Assembly: GCA_017304945.1 (NCBI GenBank)
Contig: JAFKLG010000084.1
Span: 1 to 64,000, forward strand
From: Rhodospirillales bacterium
GTDB taxonomy: Bacteria > Pseudomonadota > Alphaproteobacteria > Acetobacterales > Acetobacteraceae
Length of the DNA stretch: 64,000 nt
Direction: 5' to 3'
The number at the start of each line of letters is the position of its first letter. Positions within the stretch are counted from its first letter, which is position 1. Under the pieces are notes generated by a model. The model worked only from the letters and a program-made list of their open reading frames with translations. It searched no databases and was not told the origin of the DNA. Of this stretch, positions 33,429 through 41,614 are shown one piece after another. Position numbers and translations under genes: made by a program.

Positions 33429-34739
33429 TCAGTCCAGCGGGCGGTGGGCGGTTTCGCGCAGGCGCATGATCACCAGGAAGCTGATCGCGGCTGCGATCAT
33501 CACATAGGCCGTCGGCGCCATGCGCGAGCCGGTCAGGTCGATCATCGCCTGCGCGATATAGGGGGCGAAGCCGCCGAAGATCGCCACCGCCAGGGCATAG
33601 GACGACGACATCCAGGTGGACCGCCCGCGGGTCGGGAAGATCTCGGCGATCGCCGCGGGCCCAGGGCCGGAGAACAGCGCGATCGCCACGGCGAAGACGA
33701 GCTGCACCAGCACCACGACCCAGAAGCCGGAGGCGTGCGTCAACACCCAGAAGGCCGGGATCGGGATCAGGAAACAGGCGGCGCAGGAGGCGAGCAGCAA
33801 CGGCTTGCGGCCGATCCGGTCGGACAGCGCGCCCATCACCGGCACCAGCACCACGAGGGCGAGCAGGCTCACGGTGGAGGCCCAGAGCGACTGCGCGGCG
33901 GTCAGCTTCAATTGCGTCCGCGTGTAGGTCGGCATGTAGGTCAGGAAGGTGTAGTACGACACGGTCCACAGGATGGTGAACCCGAAGGCCTGCGCCGCCT
34001 GCCCGAAGCCGGAGCTGGGGGCGGGCACTTGTTCCCCCTCGGCCAGCACTTCGCGATAGGGCGGCGTCTCGTCCACCTCGCGCCGCAGCCACAACCCGAT
34101 CGGGCCGAACAGGCCGCCGACCAGGAAGGGGATGCGCCAGCCCCAGTCGTTCATGCCCTCCGGCCCCAGCAGCGAGGTGAGCAGGGCGGCGAAGCCGGAT
34201 CCGAGCAGCCCGCCGCCGGCGACGGACATTTGCTGGAGGCTGGTGTAGAAGCCGCGGCGGCCCTCCTCGGACCATTCCGCCATGAACGCGGTGGCGCCGC
34301 CCCATTCGCCGCCGGTGGAAAATCCCTGCAGCAGCCGCGCGAGCAGCAGCAGCACGGGCGCGCCGATGCCGATGCTCGCATAGGTGGGCAGCACGCCGAT
34401 GATCACGGTGCCGGCGGCCATCAGCAGGATGGTGAGCACCAGCGCCGGTTTGCGGCCGCGCGTGTCGCCCATGCGGCCGATCACGATGCCGCCCAGCGGC
34501 CGGAAGATCAGGCCCACGCCGAAGATCAGGAACGTGTTCAGCAGGCCGGTGCTGGGATCTTCCTGCGGGAAGAAGTTCAGCGCGAGGGCGCCGGCGAGAT
34601 AGCCGAACACGCCGAAGTCGTACCACTCCATGACGTTGCCGATGGTCGCGGCGTAGATCGCCTTGCGGCTCTCGGCGGCGGTGGGACCCCGGCGATCCCC
34701 GGTCGCGGCCGTGGACCGGCCTTCCGTGCTGGCTGACAT
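33429..34739 (-). CDS. MFS transporter, metabolite:H+ symporter family (ProP/CitA-like)
   Basis: A 436-residue carrier of the MHS group of the major facilitator superfamily with 12 predicted helices. The family marks are NVMEWYDFGVFGYLA in helix 1, GRMGDTRGRKPAL in the loop between helices 2 and 3, RLLQGFSTGGEWGGA in helix 4 and LSDRIGRKPLL in the middle of the second half. Members move citrate, proline/betaine, alpha-ketoglutarate or shikimate with protons. The substrate here is unknown. No obvious partner gene is adjacent. Confidence 0.9.
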   Translation of the reverse strand: MSASTEGRSTAATGDRRGPTAAESRKAIYAATIGNVMEWYDFGVFGYLAGALALNFFPQEDPSTGLLNTFLIFGVGLIFRPLGGIVIGRMGDTRGRKPALVLTILLMAAGTVIIGVLPTYASIGIGAPVLLLLARLLQGFSTGGEWGGATAFMAEWSEEGRRGFYTSLQQMSVAGGGLLGSGFAALLTSLLGPEGMNDWGWRIPFLVGGLFGPIGLWLRREVDETPPYREVLAEGEQVPAPSSGFGQAAQAFGFTILWTVSYYTFLTYMPTYTRTQLKLTAAQSLWASTVSLLALVVLVPVMGALSDRIGRKPLLLASCAACFLIPIPAFWVLTHASGFWVVVLVQLVFAVAIALFSGPGPAAIAEIFPTRGRSTWMSSSYALAVAIFGGFAPYIAQAMIDLTGSRMAPTAYVMIAAAISFLVIMRLRETAHRPLD

Positions 34740-34846
34740 GCGCTGCTCTTCCCCTCGGCTCCGGGCTCACGCCCGCGCAGGCATGCAAACACGGGGCCGG
34801 CTGGTGCCGGAAGACCTCCGGCACCAGGGGAGGGGCAAGCGCCCGT

Positions 34847-35284
34847 TCAGCGGCGCCAAAACGCCTTGTTGGCCTCGTGTTCCGCCTCGGAGAAGCTGAC
34901 GCCGATATCCTTCAGCATCCGCCCGTCGAGATCGGCGAGCATCTGCCGCGTCCGCCGGCGGAACAGCATCTCCCGCACCCGGTCCTGCAGCAGCGCGAGC
35001 GAGCGGTTCCACGCGCCCGCGCCGTTGCGGCCGGTCCCGCGCCGCGGACGACGGCGATGCGGCGGCTCGAGATCCCAGGGCGCGCGCCGCGCTTCCAGCA
35101 GGGCGGCATCGCGGGTGAGACCGACATCGGCGAGGCTGCGCTCGTCGAGTTCGACGAGATCGCGACGGCTCGCGACCGTGCGGAGCGCCAGGGCCGCGGC
35201 ATCGCGCGCGGCAAGCAGGCGGTTGCGCAGGGCCGGCTCCCGGGACAGGGCCGGCTGCACCCCCTCCAGAACCCGATACGACAT
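34847..35284 (-). CDS. Protein with two DUF1127 motifs
   Basis: A 145-residue protein. DUF1127 is a ~35-residue Arg-rich motif, normally one per small protein; here two occur. Copy 1 is RDLVELDERSLADVGLTRDA (about 41-60) and copy 2 is RQMLADLDGRMLKDIGVSFS (about 112-131), linked by a basic stretch. DUF1127 domains bind RNA in alphaproteobacteria and affect phosphate and carbon metabolism and small-RNA turnover. The gene diverges from the LysR regulator at 35390, from which it may be controlled. A fusion of two tandem genes explains the layout. Confidence 0.8.
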   Translation of the reverse strand: MSYRVLEGVQPALSREPALRNRLLAARDAAALALRTVASRRDLVELDERSLADVGLTRDAALLEARRAPWDLEPPHRRRPRRGTGRNGAGAWNRSLALLQDRVREMLFRRRTRQMLADLDGRMLKDIGVSFSEAEHEANKAFWRR

Positions 35285-35370
35285 CTCGAACTCTCCAAAT
35301 CCGACATTGATGACGATGGGAAGATGGCGTCATCCGCCTTATGAGAAAAACGAATTGCCTGAATGCTGCG

Positions 35371-35385
35371 ATCAAGTATGTTGAT
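35371..35385 (+). promoter_or_regulatory. LysR-type box at the LysR gene
   Basis: ATCAA-GTATG-TTGAT is a perfect 5-bp dyad with the T-N11-A spacing of LysR sites. It lies between the divergent DUF1127 and LysR genes and ends four bases before ATG 35390, so binding would block the regulator's own translation start region or promoter. Confidence 0.5.
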
Positions 35386-35389
35386 GTGC

Positions 35390-36334
35390 ATGAGCCAGGT
35401 GAACCTGCCGCGAACCTTCGGCCTCGATCTCGACCTGCTGCGCTCGTTCGTGCTGATCGTGGAGAGCGGCAGCTTCACCCAGGCCGGCGCGCTGGTGGGG
35501 CGGACGCAATCGGCCATCTCGATGCAGATCAAGCGGCTCGAGGAGACCTTGGGCCAGACGCTGCTGCGTCGCGGGCGCGGCGGCACGATCGAGCTGACGC
35601 CGCATGGCAGCGTGCTGCTGGACCGCGCGCGGGAGATGCTGACGCTGAACGACAGCGTCCTCGCCACCTTCCGTGAACCCCCGCTCTCCGGCAACGTCCG
35701 GCTCGGCACCCCCGACGACTACGCCTTCGCCTACATCCCGGCGATCCTGCGGCGGTTCGCCGAGACGCATCCGGCCGTGCAGGTCGAGGTGATGTGCCTG
35801 CCCTCGGACGAGCTGATGCGCGAGCTGCGCGCCGAGACGCTGGACCTCGCTCTGGTGTCGGAGGGGCATGATCCGGGCGACCTGATGTGCAAGCGCCTCT
35901 GGCGCGGCCCGCTGCACTGGATCACCGCCACGCGCTACGCGCCGCACCGGCAGGATCCGTTGCCACTGGCGGTCGAGAACCGCGAGCATTACGGCCGCGC
36001 CGGGAAAGGGTGCGAATGGGCCTGCGCCGCGATCGAGGCGCTGGAATCCGCCGGCCGCCGCTACCGGATCGCCTACACTTCCGCGTCCCAGGTCGGGACC
36101 CATGCGCCGGTGATGGCCGGGCTCGCGGTGACCGTCTCCACGCTCTCCTGGCTGCCCGAGGGGCTACGCGCGGCGCGGCCGGACGAGGGCCTGCCGCCGC
36201 TGCCGGATTTCGGCATCATGCTGATGCAGTTGCGGCGGCCGCGCACGCCGGCCCGCGCGCTGGCGCAGCACATCGAGGAAAGCTTCCGGCTGCAGATCGA
36301 CCAGACGCCCCGCCGCTCCCTCGCCGCGGAGTAG
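35390..36334 (+). CDS. LysR-family transcriptional regulator
   Basis: A 314-residue regulator. The N-terminal winged HTH is SFVLIVESGSFTQAGALVGR then SAISMQIKRLEETLGQTLL, followed by the LTPHG wing. Residues about 90-290 are the effector domain (GNVRLGTPDDYAFAYIPAIL). Four in-frame ATGs lie at 35363, 35378, 35384 and 35390. I choose the last because it leaves the LysR box outside the coding part, but the choice is uncertain. It probably controls itself and the divergent DUF1127 gene, or the GMC oxidoreductase 93 bp downstream. Confidence 0.85.
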   Translation: MSQVNLPRTFGLDLDLLRSFVLIVESGSFTQAGALVGRTQSAISMQIKRLEETLGQTLLRRGRGGTIELTPHGSVLLDRAREMLTLNDSVLATFREPPLSGNVRLGTPDDYAFAYIPAILRRFAETHPAVQVEVMCLPSDELMRELRAETLDLALVSEGHDPGDLMCKRLWRGPLHWITATRYAPHRQDPLPLAVENREHYGRAGKGCEWACAAIEALESAGRRYRIAYTSASQVGTHAPVMAGLAVTVSTLSWLPEGLRAARPDEGLPPLPDFGIMLMQLRRPRTPARALAQHIEESFRLQIDQTPRRSLAAE

Positions 36335-36427
36335 CGGATCGCCACGTAGCCCCGTCGCCACCCTGGCCCGTCGGATCATGCCGCGATACGCTGCGTGAAA
36401 ACGGGGCATGAAGACGGGGGACCAAGC

Positions 36428-38047
36428 ATGGCCGAGGCGCTCGAGGCGGATTTCGTCGTGGTGGGGGCCGGATCGGCCGGTTGCGTCCTGGCGGCGCGGC
36501 TGTCGGAAGACCCCGCGGTCAAGGTCGTGCTGCTCGAAGCGGGCGGCGAGGACCGCAATCTGTGGATCCATGTGCCCCTCGGCTTCGGCAAGACCTTCGC
36601 CGATCCTCGCGTGAACTGGTGCTACGAAACCGAACCCGACCCGGGCGCCGCCGGCCGCCGGATCTTCTGGCCGCGGGGCAAGGTGCTGGGCGGATCCTCG
36701 TCGATCAACGGCATGGTCTATATCCGCGGCCAGCATGAGGATTTCGACCTCTGGCGGCAGATGGGCAATGCCGGCTGGTCGGCGGCGGACGTGCTGCCCT
36801 ATTTCCGGCGGGCTGAACACCAGACCCGGATCCGCGACGAGTATCACGGACAGGATGGCCCGCTCGCCGTGTCGGACGTTGCGGAGGGCCACCCGCTCTG
36901 CGAGGGGTTCATCGCCGCCTGTGTCGAGGCCGGGCATCCGCGCAACGATGATTTCAACGGCGCGCGGCAGGATGGCGTCGGCTATCACCAGACGACCACC
37001 CGGCGTGGCCGGCGGTGCTCGACCGCGGTGGGCTATCTGCGGCCGGCGATGAAGCGGCCGAACCTGCAGGTGATCACGCGCGCCCACACCGAACGGGTGC
37101 TGTTCGAGGGGCGGCGGGCGGTCGGCGTCGCCTTCCGGCAGGACGGGGTGGCGCGGCAGGTGCGTGCGCGGCGCGAGGTGGTGCTGTCGGGCGGCGCGAT
37201 CGGCTCGCCGCAGATCCTGATGCTGTCGGGGATCGGTCCCGCGGCGCATCTGGCGGAGATGGGCGTGCCGGTGGTGCACGATTTGCCGGGGGTGGGCAGC
37301 GACCTGCAGGATCATTATTCGGCCGCCATCAAACTGAAATGCGCGCTGCCGATCACGGTCAACGACGTGATGCAGAGTTCGGTTCGGAAGGTGCGGACCG
37401 GGCTGGAATATCTGCTGTTCCGCAAGGGGGCGCTGACCGTCATCACGGCCGAGGTCGCCCTGTTCGCGCGCACTCGACCCGAACTGGCGACGCCCGACGT
37501 GAAGTTCTCGATCGCGACCTTCAGTGCCGACCGGCCGCAGGACGGGCTGCATCCCTGGTCCGGGTTCACCCTGCTGGTCTACCAGTTGCGGCCGGAAAGC
37601 CGTGGCGAGATCCGGCTGAAATCGCCGCGTGCGGAGGACGCACCGGCGATGCGGCCCAATTATCTCGCGACCGAGACCGACCGGCGCACCATCGTGGCGG
37701 GGCTGCAGATGGGGCGCTCGCTGCTCGCCTCGCCCCACATGCAGCGCTTCATCACCGCGGAATACCTGCCGGGGCCGGAGGTGCGGGACGAGGCGGGGCT
37801 GCTCGAGCATGCGCGGCGAACCGGCGGGACGGTGTTCCATCCGACCAGCACGTGCCGGATGGGCAGCGACCCGCGCGCGGTGGTCGACGCCGAGTTGCGG
37901 GTGCACGGGGTGGAGGGATTGCGGGTGGTGGATGCGTCGGTGATGCCGACGGTGATCTCGGGCAACACCAACGCCGCGACCATCATGATCGCCGAGAAGG
38001 CATCGGACCTGCTGCGGGCGCGTGCCCCGCTCGCCGCGGCGGCGTGA
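36428..38047 (+). CDS. GMC-family FAD oxidoreductase (choline/alcohol dehydrogenase-like)
   Basis: A 539-residue glucose-methanol-choline enzyme. The FAD-binding GAGSAG is at about residues 12-17, and GKVLGGSSSINGMVYIRG is GMC signature 1. SGGAIGSPQILMLSGIG is signature 2. The C-terminal HPTSTCRMG holds the first catalytic His, and the second active-site position is the Asn in SGNTNAAT. It oxidises a primary alcohol or polyol to the aldehyde. The start at 36428 follows GGGGGACC; an upstream GTG at 36395 is possible. The neighbouring LysR regulator may control it. Confidence 0.9.
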   Translation: MAEALEADFVVVGAGSAGCVLAARLSEDPAVKVVLLEAGGEDRNLWIHVPLGFGKTFADPRVNWCYETEPDPGAAGRRIFWPRGKVLGGSSSINGMVYIRGQHEDFDLWRQMGNAGWSAADVLPYFRRAEHQTRIRDEYHGQDGPLAVSDVAEGHPLCEGFIAACVEAGHPRNDDFNGARQDGVGYHQTTTRRGRRCSTAVGYLRPAMKRPNLQVITRAHTERVLFEGRRAVGVAFRQDGVARQVRARREVVLSGGAIGSPQILMLSGIGPAAHLAEMGVPVVHDLPGVGSDLQDHYSAAIKLKCALPITVNDVMQSSVRKVRTGLEYLLFRKGALTVITAEVALFARTRPELATPDVKFSIATFSADRPQDGLHPWSGFTLLVYQLRPESRGEIRLKSPRAEDAPAMRPNYLATETDRRTIVAGLQMGRSLLASPHMQRFITAEYLPGPEVRDEAGLLEHARRTGGTVFHPTSTCRMGSDPRAVVDAELRVHGVEGLRVVDASVMPTVISGNTNAATIMIAEKASDLLRARAPLAAAA

Positions 38048-38205
38048 GGAGCCGTCTCCGTCGCAGGCGGGGGATCTCGCTCGCGGACGTGTGGACCTCG
38101 CCACGCGGGGCCGCCGCCGTGGGCCCGACCCTGCCGGCGCGCCGTGGCCGCGGCGGGGACCAGGCCGCCGGATGCGCTGGCGGGTGAGGGGCTTGATGCG
38201 CTTTC

Positions 38206-38234
38206 TTGACTCGCCGGAGCGGGGTGCCTAGAAC
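38206..38234 (+). promoter_or_regulatory. Sigma-70-type promoter of rpsT
   Basis: TTGACT (38206-38211), 17 bases, TAGAAC (38229-38234). Transcription would start near 38241, giving a leader of about 60 bases before the rpsT ATG. Confidence 0.65.
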
Positions 38235-38301
38235 ACCGCCTCCGCGCCGCCGTCGGCCCCCCGATGGCGGCCGTTTACCGTATCAACAGTAAAACGAGCT
38301 C

Positions 38302-38571
38302 ATGGCCAATACTGCTTCCGCGCGCAAGCGCATTCGTCAGACCGAGCGGCGGACCGCGCGCAACCAGGCGCGGAAGTCGCGGATGCGGACCTTCATCAAG
38401 AAGGTCGAGAAGGCGATCGCCGGTGGCGACAAGGCCGCGGCGGCCGAGGCGCTGCGCGAGGCGCAGCCCGAGATGCAGCGGGCGGCCGGGAAGGGTGTGA
38501 CTCACGCGAACACCGTCGCGCGCAAGCTGTCGCGGCTTTCCGCGCGGATCAAGGCGCTCGCTGCGGCCTGA
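38302..38571 (+). CDS. rpsT: 30S ribosomal protein S20
   Basis: An 89-residue basic protein beginning [20 protein letters not shown], with the helical [20 protein letters not shown] segment and a C-terminal [19 protein letters not shown] helix, all typical of S20. S20 binds 16S rRNA early in 30S assembly. The rpsT-dnaA order is conserved in alphaproteobacteria. It has its own promoter at 38206 and is followed by a hairpin at 38583. Confidence 0.97.
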   Translation: MANTASARKRIRQTERRTARNQARKSRMRTFIKKVEKAIAGGDKAAAAEALREAQPEMQRAAGKGVTHANTVARKLSRLSARIKALAAA

Positions 38572-38582
38572 TCCATCGTCGC

Positions 38583-38610
38583 TGACGGTCGGCCGGGTGG
38601 TTGACCGTCA
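38583..38610 (+). terminator. Hairpin after rpsT
   Basis: Perfect 8-bp arms TGACGGTC and GACCGTCA around a 12-base loop, starting 11 bases after the rpsT stop. No U-run follows (TTCGCGG), so it is either a weak terminator or an mRNA 3'-end stabiliser. Confidence 0.5.
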
Positions 38611-38977
38611 TTCGCGGCGCGTGTAGAAATGAATTCCGTCAAATCGTTGTCTTATTCAGGCTGCAAATCTGCAGACCTCGCCGGTAGATTTGCGCCGTCC
38701 AGCATCCTTCATAAATCGCGGCTTAGTAATGCTGCCGGTCAATACTTTGACTGCGCCATGTAGATGCCGGTTGATTCTTGATTGCGCGATTTTTGCATTG
38801 CCACTGACCCGCCCTCAGCTTACTCTGAGTTCATCGAAGCGGGTCTGACCAACCGGCACTCACTCGTAAAGCGACTCGCCTGCAAGCGCGGACGGCAAAC
38901 GTTTCGTGTCCGCATGACGTGCGCCACGTGCTGAGCTATCGACGGCCGAACGCGGCCGTCGCACAGGGGACGTAGGA
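38611..38977 (+). promoter_or_regulatory. AT-rich leader and promoter region of dnaA
   Basis: The most AT-rich stretch of the window. It holds an 8-bp inverted repeat GCAAATCT/AGATTTGC (38663-38693), a GATTC site for CcrM-type methylation (38773-38777), a GCGGAC/GTCCGC hairpin (38888-38913) and a strong hairpin CGACGGCC/GGCCGTCG (38940-38961) whose end is 16 bases before the dnaA ATG. No clear DnaA-box consensus (TTATnCACA) was found, so I do not call it an origin. The promoter cannot be placed with confidence. Confidence 0.5.
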
Positions 38978-40405
38978 ATGCCCACGACGACGGAGCAGGA
39001 CCTCGTGGAGACTTCCCAGCTAGCCGCCCAATGGGCGCGGATCCGCGGCAGGCTGCAGCACGAAGTCGGTGAAGTCGAATACCGCACCTGGCTGCGTCAG
39101 ATGACGCTGGCCGGCGTCGATGGCGACGAGGTTACCGTCCACCTCCCCACACGCTTCCTGCGCGACTGGGTTCGCAGCCGCTACGGCGACCGGCTCAGTG
39201 CGCTGTGGCACGCCGAATCTCCGATGATCCGCCGGGTGGAGATCCGCGTCGGTGGGAATATCGGTCCGATCGCCCCGCTGGCCGAACCGGTGGCGCCGCC
39301 GCCCGACCCGCCGCCGGCGCCGAACGGCGCCGCCGCGCCGCGCGAGGATCGCGCCGACTCCCGTGGCGACCTGACTGCTGCGCTCGATCAGCGCTTCACC
39401 TTCGACGGTTTCGTGGTCGGGAAGCCGAACGAGTTCGCCTATGCCTGCGCCCGCCGCGTCGCCGAACGGCCGGCCAGCCCCGGGTTCAATCCGCTGTTCC
39501 TCTATGGCGGCGTCGGTCTCGGCAAGACCCACCTGATGCACGCCATCGCCTGGGAACTGGTCAGCGGGGAGGGCGCCCGCCGTCCCGTCTCGGTCGCCTA
39601 CATGTCGGCCGAGAAGTTCATGTACCGCTTCATCGCCGCGATCCGCAGCCAGGCGACGATGGAGTTCAAGGAGACCCTGCGCAGCGTCGACGTGCTGATG
39701 ATCGACGACCTGCAGTTCCTGATCGGCAAGGACAACACGCAGGAAGAGTTCTTCCATACCTTCAACGCGCTGGTCGATGCCGGCCGGCAGATCGTGGTGT
39801 CCGCCGACAAGTCGCCGTCCGACCTTTCGGGCCTCGAGGACCGGCTGCGCACCCGGCTGGGCTGCGGCATGGTCGCCGACCTGCACGCCACCACCTTCGA
39901 GCTCCGCATCTCGATCCTGGAATCCAAGGCCGCGCGGGCCGGGGTTCCGGTGCCGGGCCGCGTGATGGAGTTCCTGGCGCACAAGATCACGTCCAACGTG
40001 CGCGAACTCGAAGGCGCGCTGAACCGGCTGATCGCGCATGCCAACCTGTTCGGCCGGCCGGTCACCCTGGAGACCGCGCAGGAGGTCCTGCACGACATCC
40101 TCAAGGCGCATGACCGCCGCGTCACCATCGAGGAAATCCAGCGCAAGGTCGCGGAGCACTACAACATCCGCCTGACCGACATGTCCTCGGCGCGGCGCGC
40201 GCGTGCCGTCGCCCGGCCGCGGCAGATCGCCATGTTCCTCGCCAAGCAGCTCACCAGCCGCAGCCTGCCGGAGATCGGACGCAAGTTCGGCAATCGTGAT
40301 CACACGACCGTGATGCACGCGGTGAGCCGGATCGGTGAGCTGATGGAGCGCGACGGCAGCTTCGCCGAGGACGTGGAACTGCTGCGGCGCATGCTGGAAT
40401 CCTAG
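38978..40405 (+). CDS. dnaA: Chromosomal replication initiator DnaA
   Basis: A 475-residue DnaA with all four domains. Domain I is residues 1-90 and a Pro/Ala-rich linker follows (about 95-125). The AAA+ domain III begins with FTFDGFVVGKPNEFAY, with Walker A GGVGLGKTH (about 176-184) and Walker B LMIDDLQFL. Domain IV carries the DnaA-box-binding signature with NRDHTTVMHAVSRIGEL near the end. It unwinds the origin and acts as a transcription factor. dnaN does not follow, which is usual for alphaproteobacteria outside Rhizobiales. A structured leader precedes it, and the dispersed element copy C follows its stop. Confidence 0.97.
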   Translation: MPTTTEQDLVETSQLAAQWARIRGRLQHEVGEVEYRTWLRQMTLAGVDGDEVTVHLPTRFLRDWVRSRYGDRLSALWHAESPMIRRVEIRVGGNIGPIAPLAEPVAPPPDPPPAPNGAAAPREDRADSRGDLTAALDQRFTFDGFVVGKPNEFAYACARRVAERPASPGFNPLFLYGGVGLGKTHLMHAIAWELVSGEGARRPVSVAYMSAEKFMYRFIAAIRSQATMEFKETLRSVDVLMIDDLQFLIGKDNTQEEFFHTFNALVDAGRQIVVSADKSPSDLSGLEDRLRTRLGCGMVADLHATTFELRISILESKAARAGVPVPGRVMEFLAHKITSNVRELEGALNRLIAHANLFGRPVTLETAQEVLHDILKAHDRRVTIEEIQRKVAEHYNIRLTDMSSARRARAVARPRQIAMFLAKQLTSRSLPEIGRKFGNRDHTTVMHAVSRIGELMERDGSFAEDVELLRRMLES

Positions 40406-40515
40406 TCGCCCGTCCGGGCCGCCTTCGCGCGCCGGCACGCTCCAGCCCTTTGTTCGAGCGCAAGGTTCACGGCTTCGGCGCGTGTGCCTCGGCCGATCAC
40501 GTCCGAGCGCGGGCG
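40406..40515 (+). repeat. Dispersed post-stop element, copy C
   Basis: It starts at the base after the dnaA stop and has the core CAGCCCTTTGTTCGAGCGCA, GGTTCACGGCTTCGGCG and TCGGCCGATCACG. It is close to copy B (31768-31883). Loop bases differ while the TCGGC/GCCGA pairing is kept, which suggests selection on structure. Confidence 0.75.
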
Positions 40516-40603
40516 GCGTCGGATGCGACGGCCACGGGCCGACGAGGCCGGGAATGCCGCGACCGAACGGGACCCGTGGCACGTCCGCGCGACCGGTGCT
40601 GCG

Positions 40604-40617
40604 TTGACCTGGGTCAA
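40604..40617 (+). promoter_or_regulatory. FNR/FixK-type operator upstream of the universal stress protein
   Basis: TTGACCTGGGTCAA fits TTGA-N6-TCAA. It ends 51 bases before the GTG start at 40669, exactly the spacing seen for the exporter operon at 9789. Confidence 0.65.
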
Positions 40618-40668
40618 GGCGGTGCGGTTGCCTGGGACGCATCGTTCCGGCGACCAGGAGGTACGGTC

Positions 40669-41541
40669 GTGTTCAAGGTGATCCTGCTGCCGCTGCGGGG
40701 CGAACCCGCCGATGCGCGAGCCGCCGCCACCGCGTTGGCGAGCGCACGCTTGTTCGAGGCCCATGTCACGGGCTTGCACGTCCGCCCCGACCTCGAGCGT
40801 GACGTCGCCGCCTTCGCGGCTGCCGACATGGGGATGGGGGCCGGACTGGAACCGGCGCTCACGCGCATGGAGGCCGATGCCGAAGCCCGCGAGCAGGCGG
40901 CGGTCGCCACCTGGCAGGCCCTCAGCCGCGCCGGTGGACTGACCCAGACCGATCAGCCGGGGGTCGCTGGCCTGACCACGTCGCTGCAGACGGAGATCGG
41001 CGATGAGGCCGACTGGGTCGCGCGTCTCGGCCGCACCGCCGACCTGATCGTGGCCGGCCGCGGCGCCGACCCCGCGGGCGATCTGGGCGTGCTGGAGGCG
41101 GCCTTGCTGCAGACCGGCAAACCCCTGTTGATCGCGCCGGACCGCCTGCCGGCCCAGGACCTCGCGCTGGCGGGGACGATCGGGATCGCCTGGAAGGACA
41201 GCCGGGAATCCGCGCTGGCGGTGGCCGCCGCGCTGCCGTTCCTGCGCCGCGCCCGCCGGGTGCTGATCTTCAGTGTGCCGGAAGAGGGGGACGGGCCCGA
41301 CCATGCGCCGGCGCGGCTGGCTCATGCGCTGCGCTGGCACGCCGGGGACGTCGCGGTGAAGCTGCTGCCGAGGGGAACCCGCAGCCCCGCCGCCGTGCTG
41401 CTGGAGGCGGCAGCCGAGCTGGGCTGCGGGCTGCTGGTGATGGGCGGCTATGGCCACACGCGGCTGCGTGAGGCCGTGTTCGGCGGCTTCACCCGCGCCG
41501 TGCTGGAAGCCGCCACCATCCCGGTGCTGATGGCCCACTGA
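40669..41541 (+). CDS. Universal stress protein (double Usp domain)
   Basis: A 290-residue protein with two Usp folds. The second carries the ATP-binding pattern G-x2-G-x9-G (MGGYGHTRLREAVFGGFT) near the C-terminus and ends IPVLMAH. The first has degraded motifs (DLIVAGRGADPAG). The GTG at 40669 is chosen for the AGGAGG eight bases upstream. Double Usp proteins are common low-oxygen and starvation proteins, and in many proteobacteria they are in the FNR/Anr/FixK regulon. The FNR-type box 51 bases upstream agrees. Confidence 0.85.
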   Translation: MFKVILLPLRGEPADARAAATALASARLFEAHVTGLHVRPDLERDVAAFAAADMGMGAGLEPALTRMEADAEAREQAAVATWQALSRAGGLTQTDQPGVAGLTTSLQTEIGDEADWVARLGRTADLIVAGRGADPAGDLGVLEAALLQTGKPLLIAPDRLPAQDLALAGTIGIAWKDSRESALAVAAALPFLRRARRVLIFSVPEEGDGPDHAPARLAHALRWHAGDVAVKLLPRGTRSPAAVLLEAAAELGCGLLVMGGYGHTRLREAVFGGFTRAVLEAATIPVLMAH

Positions 41542-41614
41542 GCCGGCGCCGCGCCTGGTTCGGCGTGGGGCGGGTTCCGGGCGGGTGGTCGGCGGGCGGC
41601 CGCGCCCGCCTGGT

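Noticed and set aside
38572..38977. Chromosomal origin of replication upstream of dnaA
   Set aside because: The region is AT-rich and structured, but no clear DnaA box (TTATnCACA) or cluster of CtrA sites was found, and in many alphaproteobacteria the origin is not next to dnaA.
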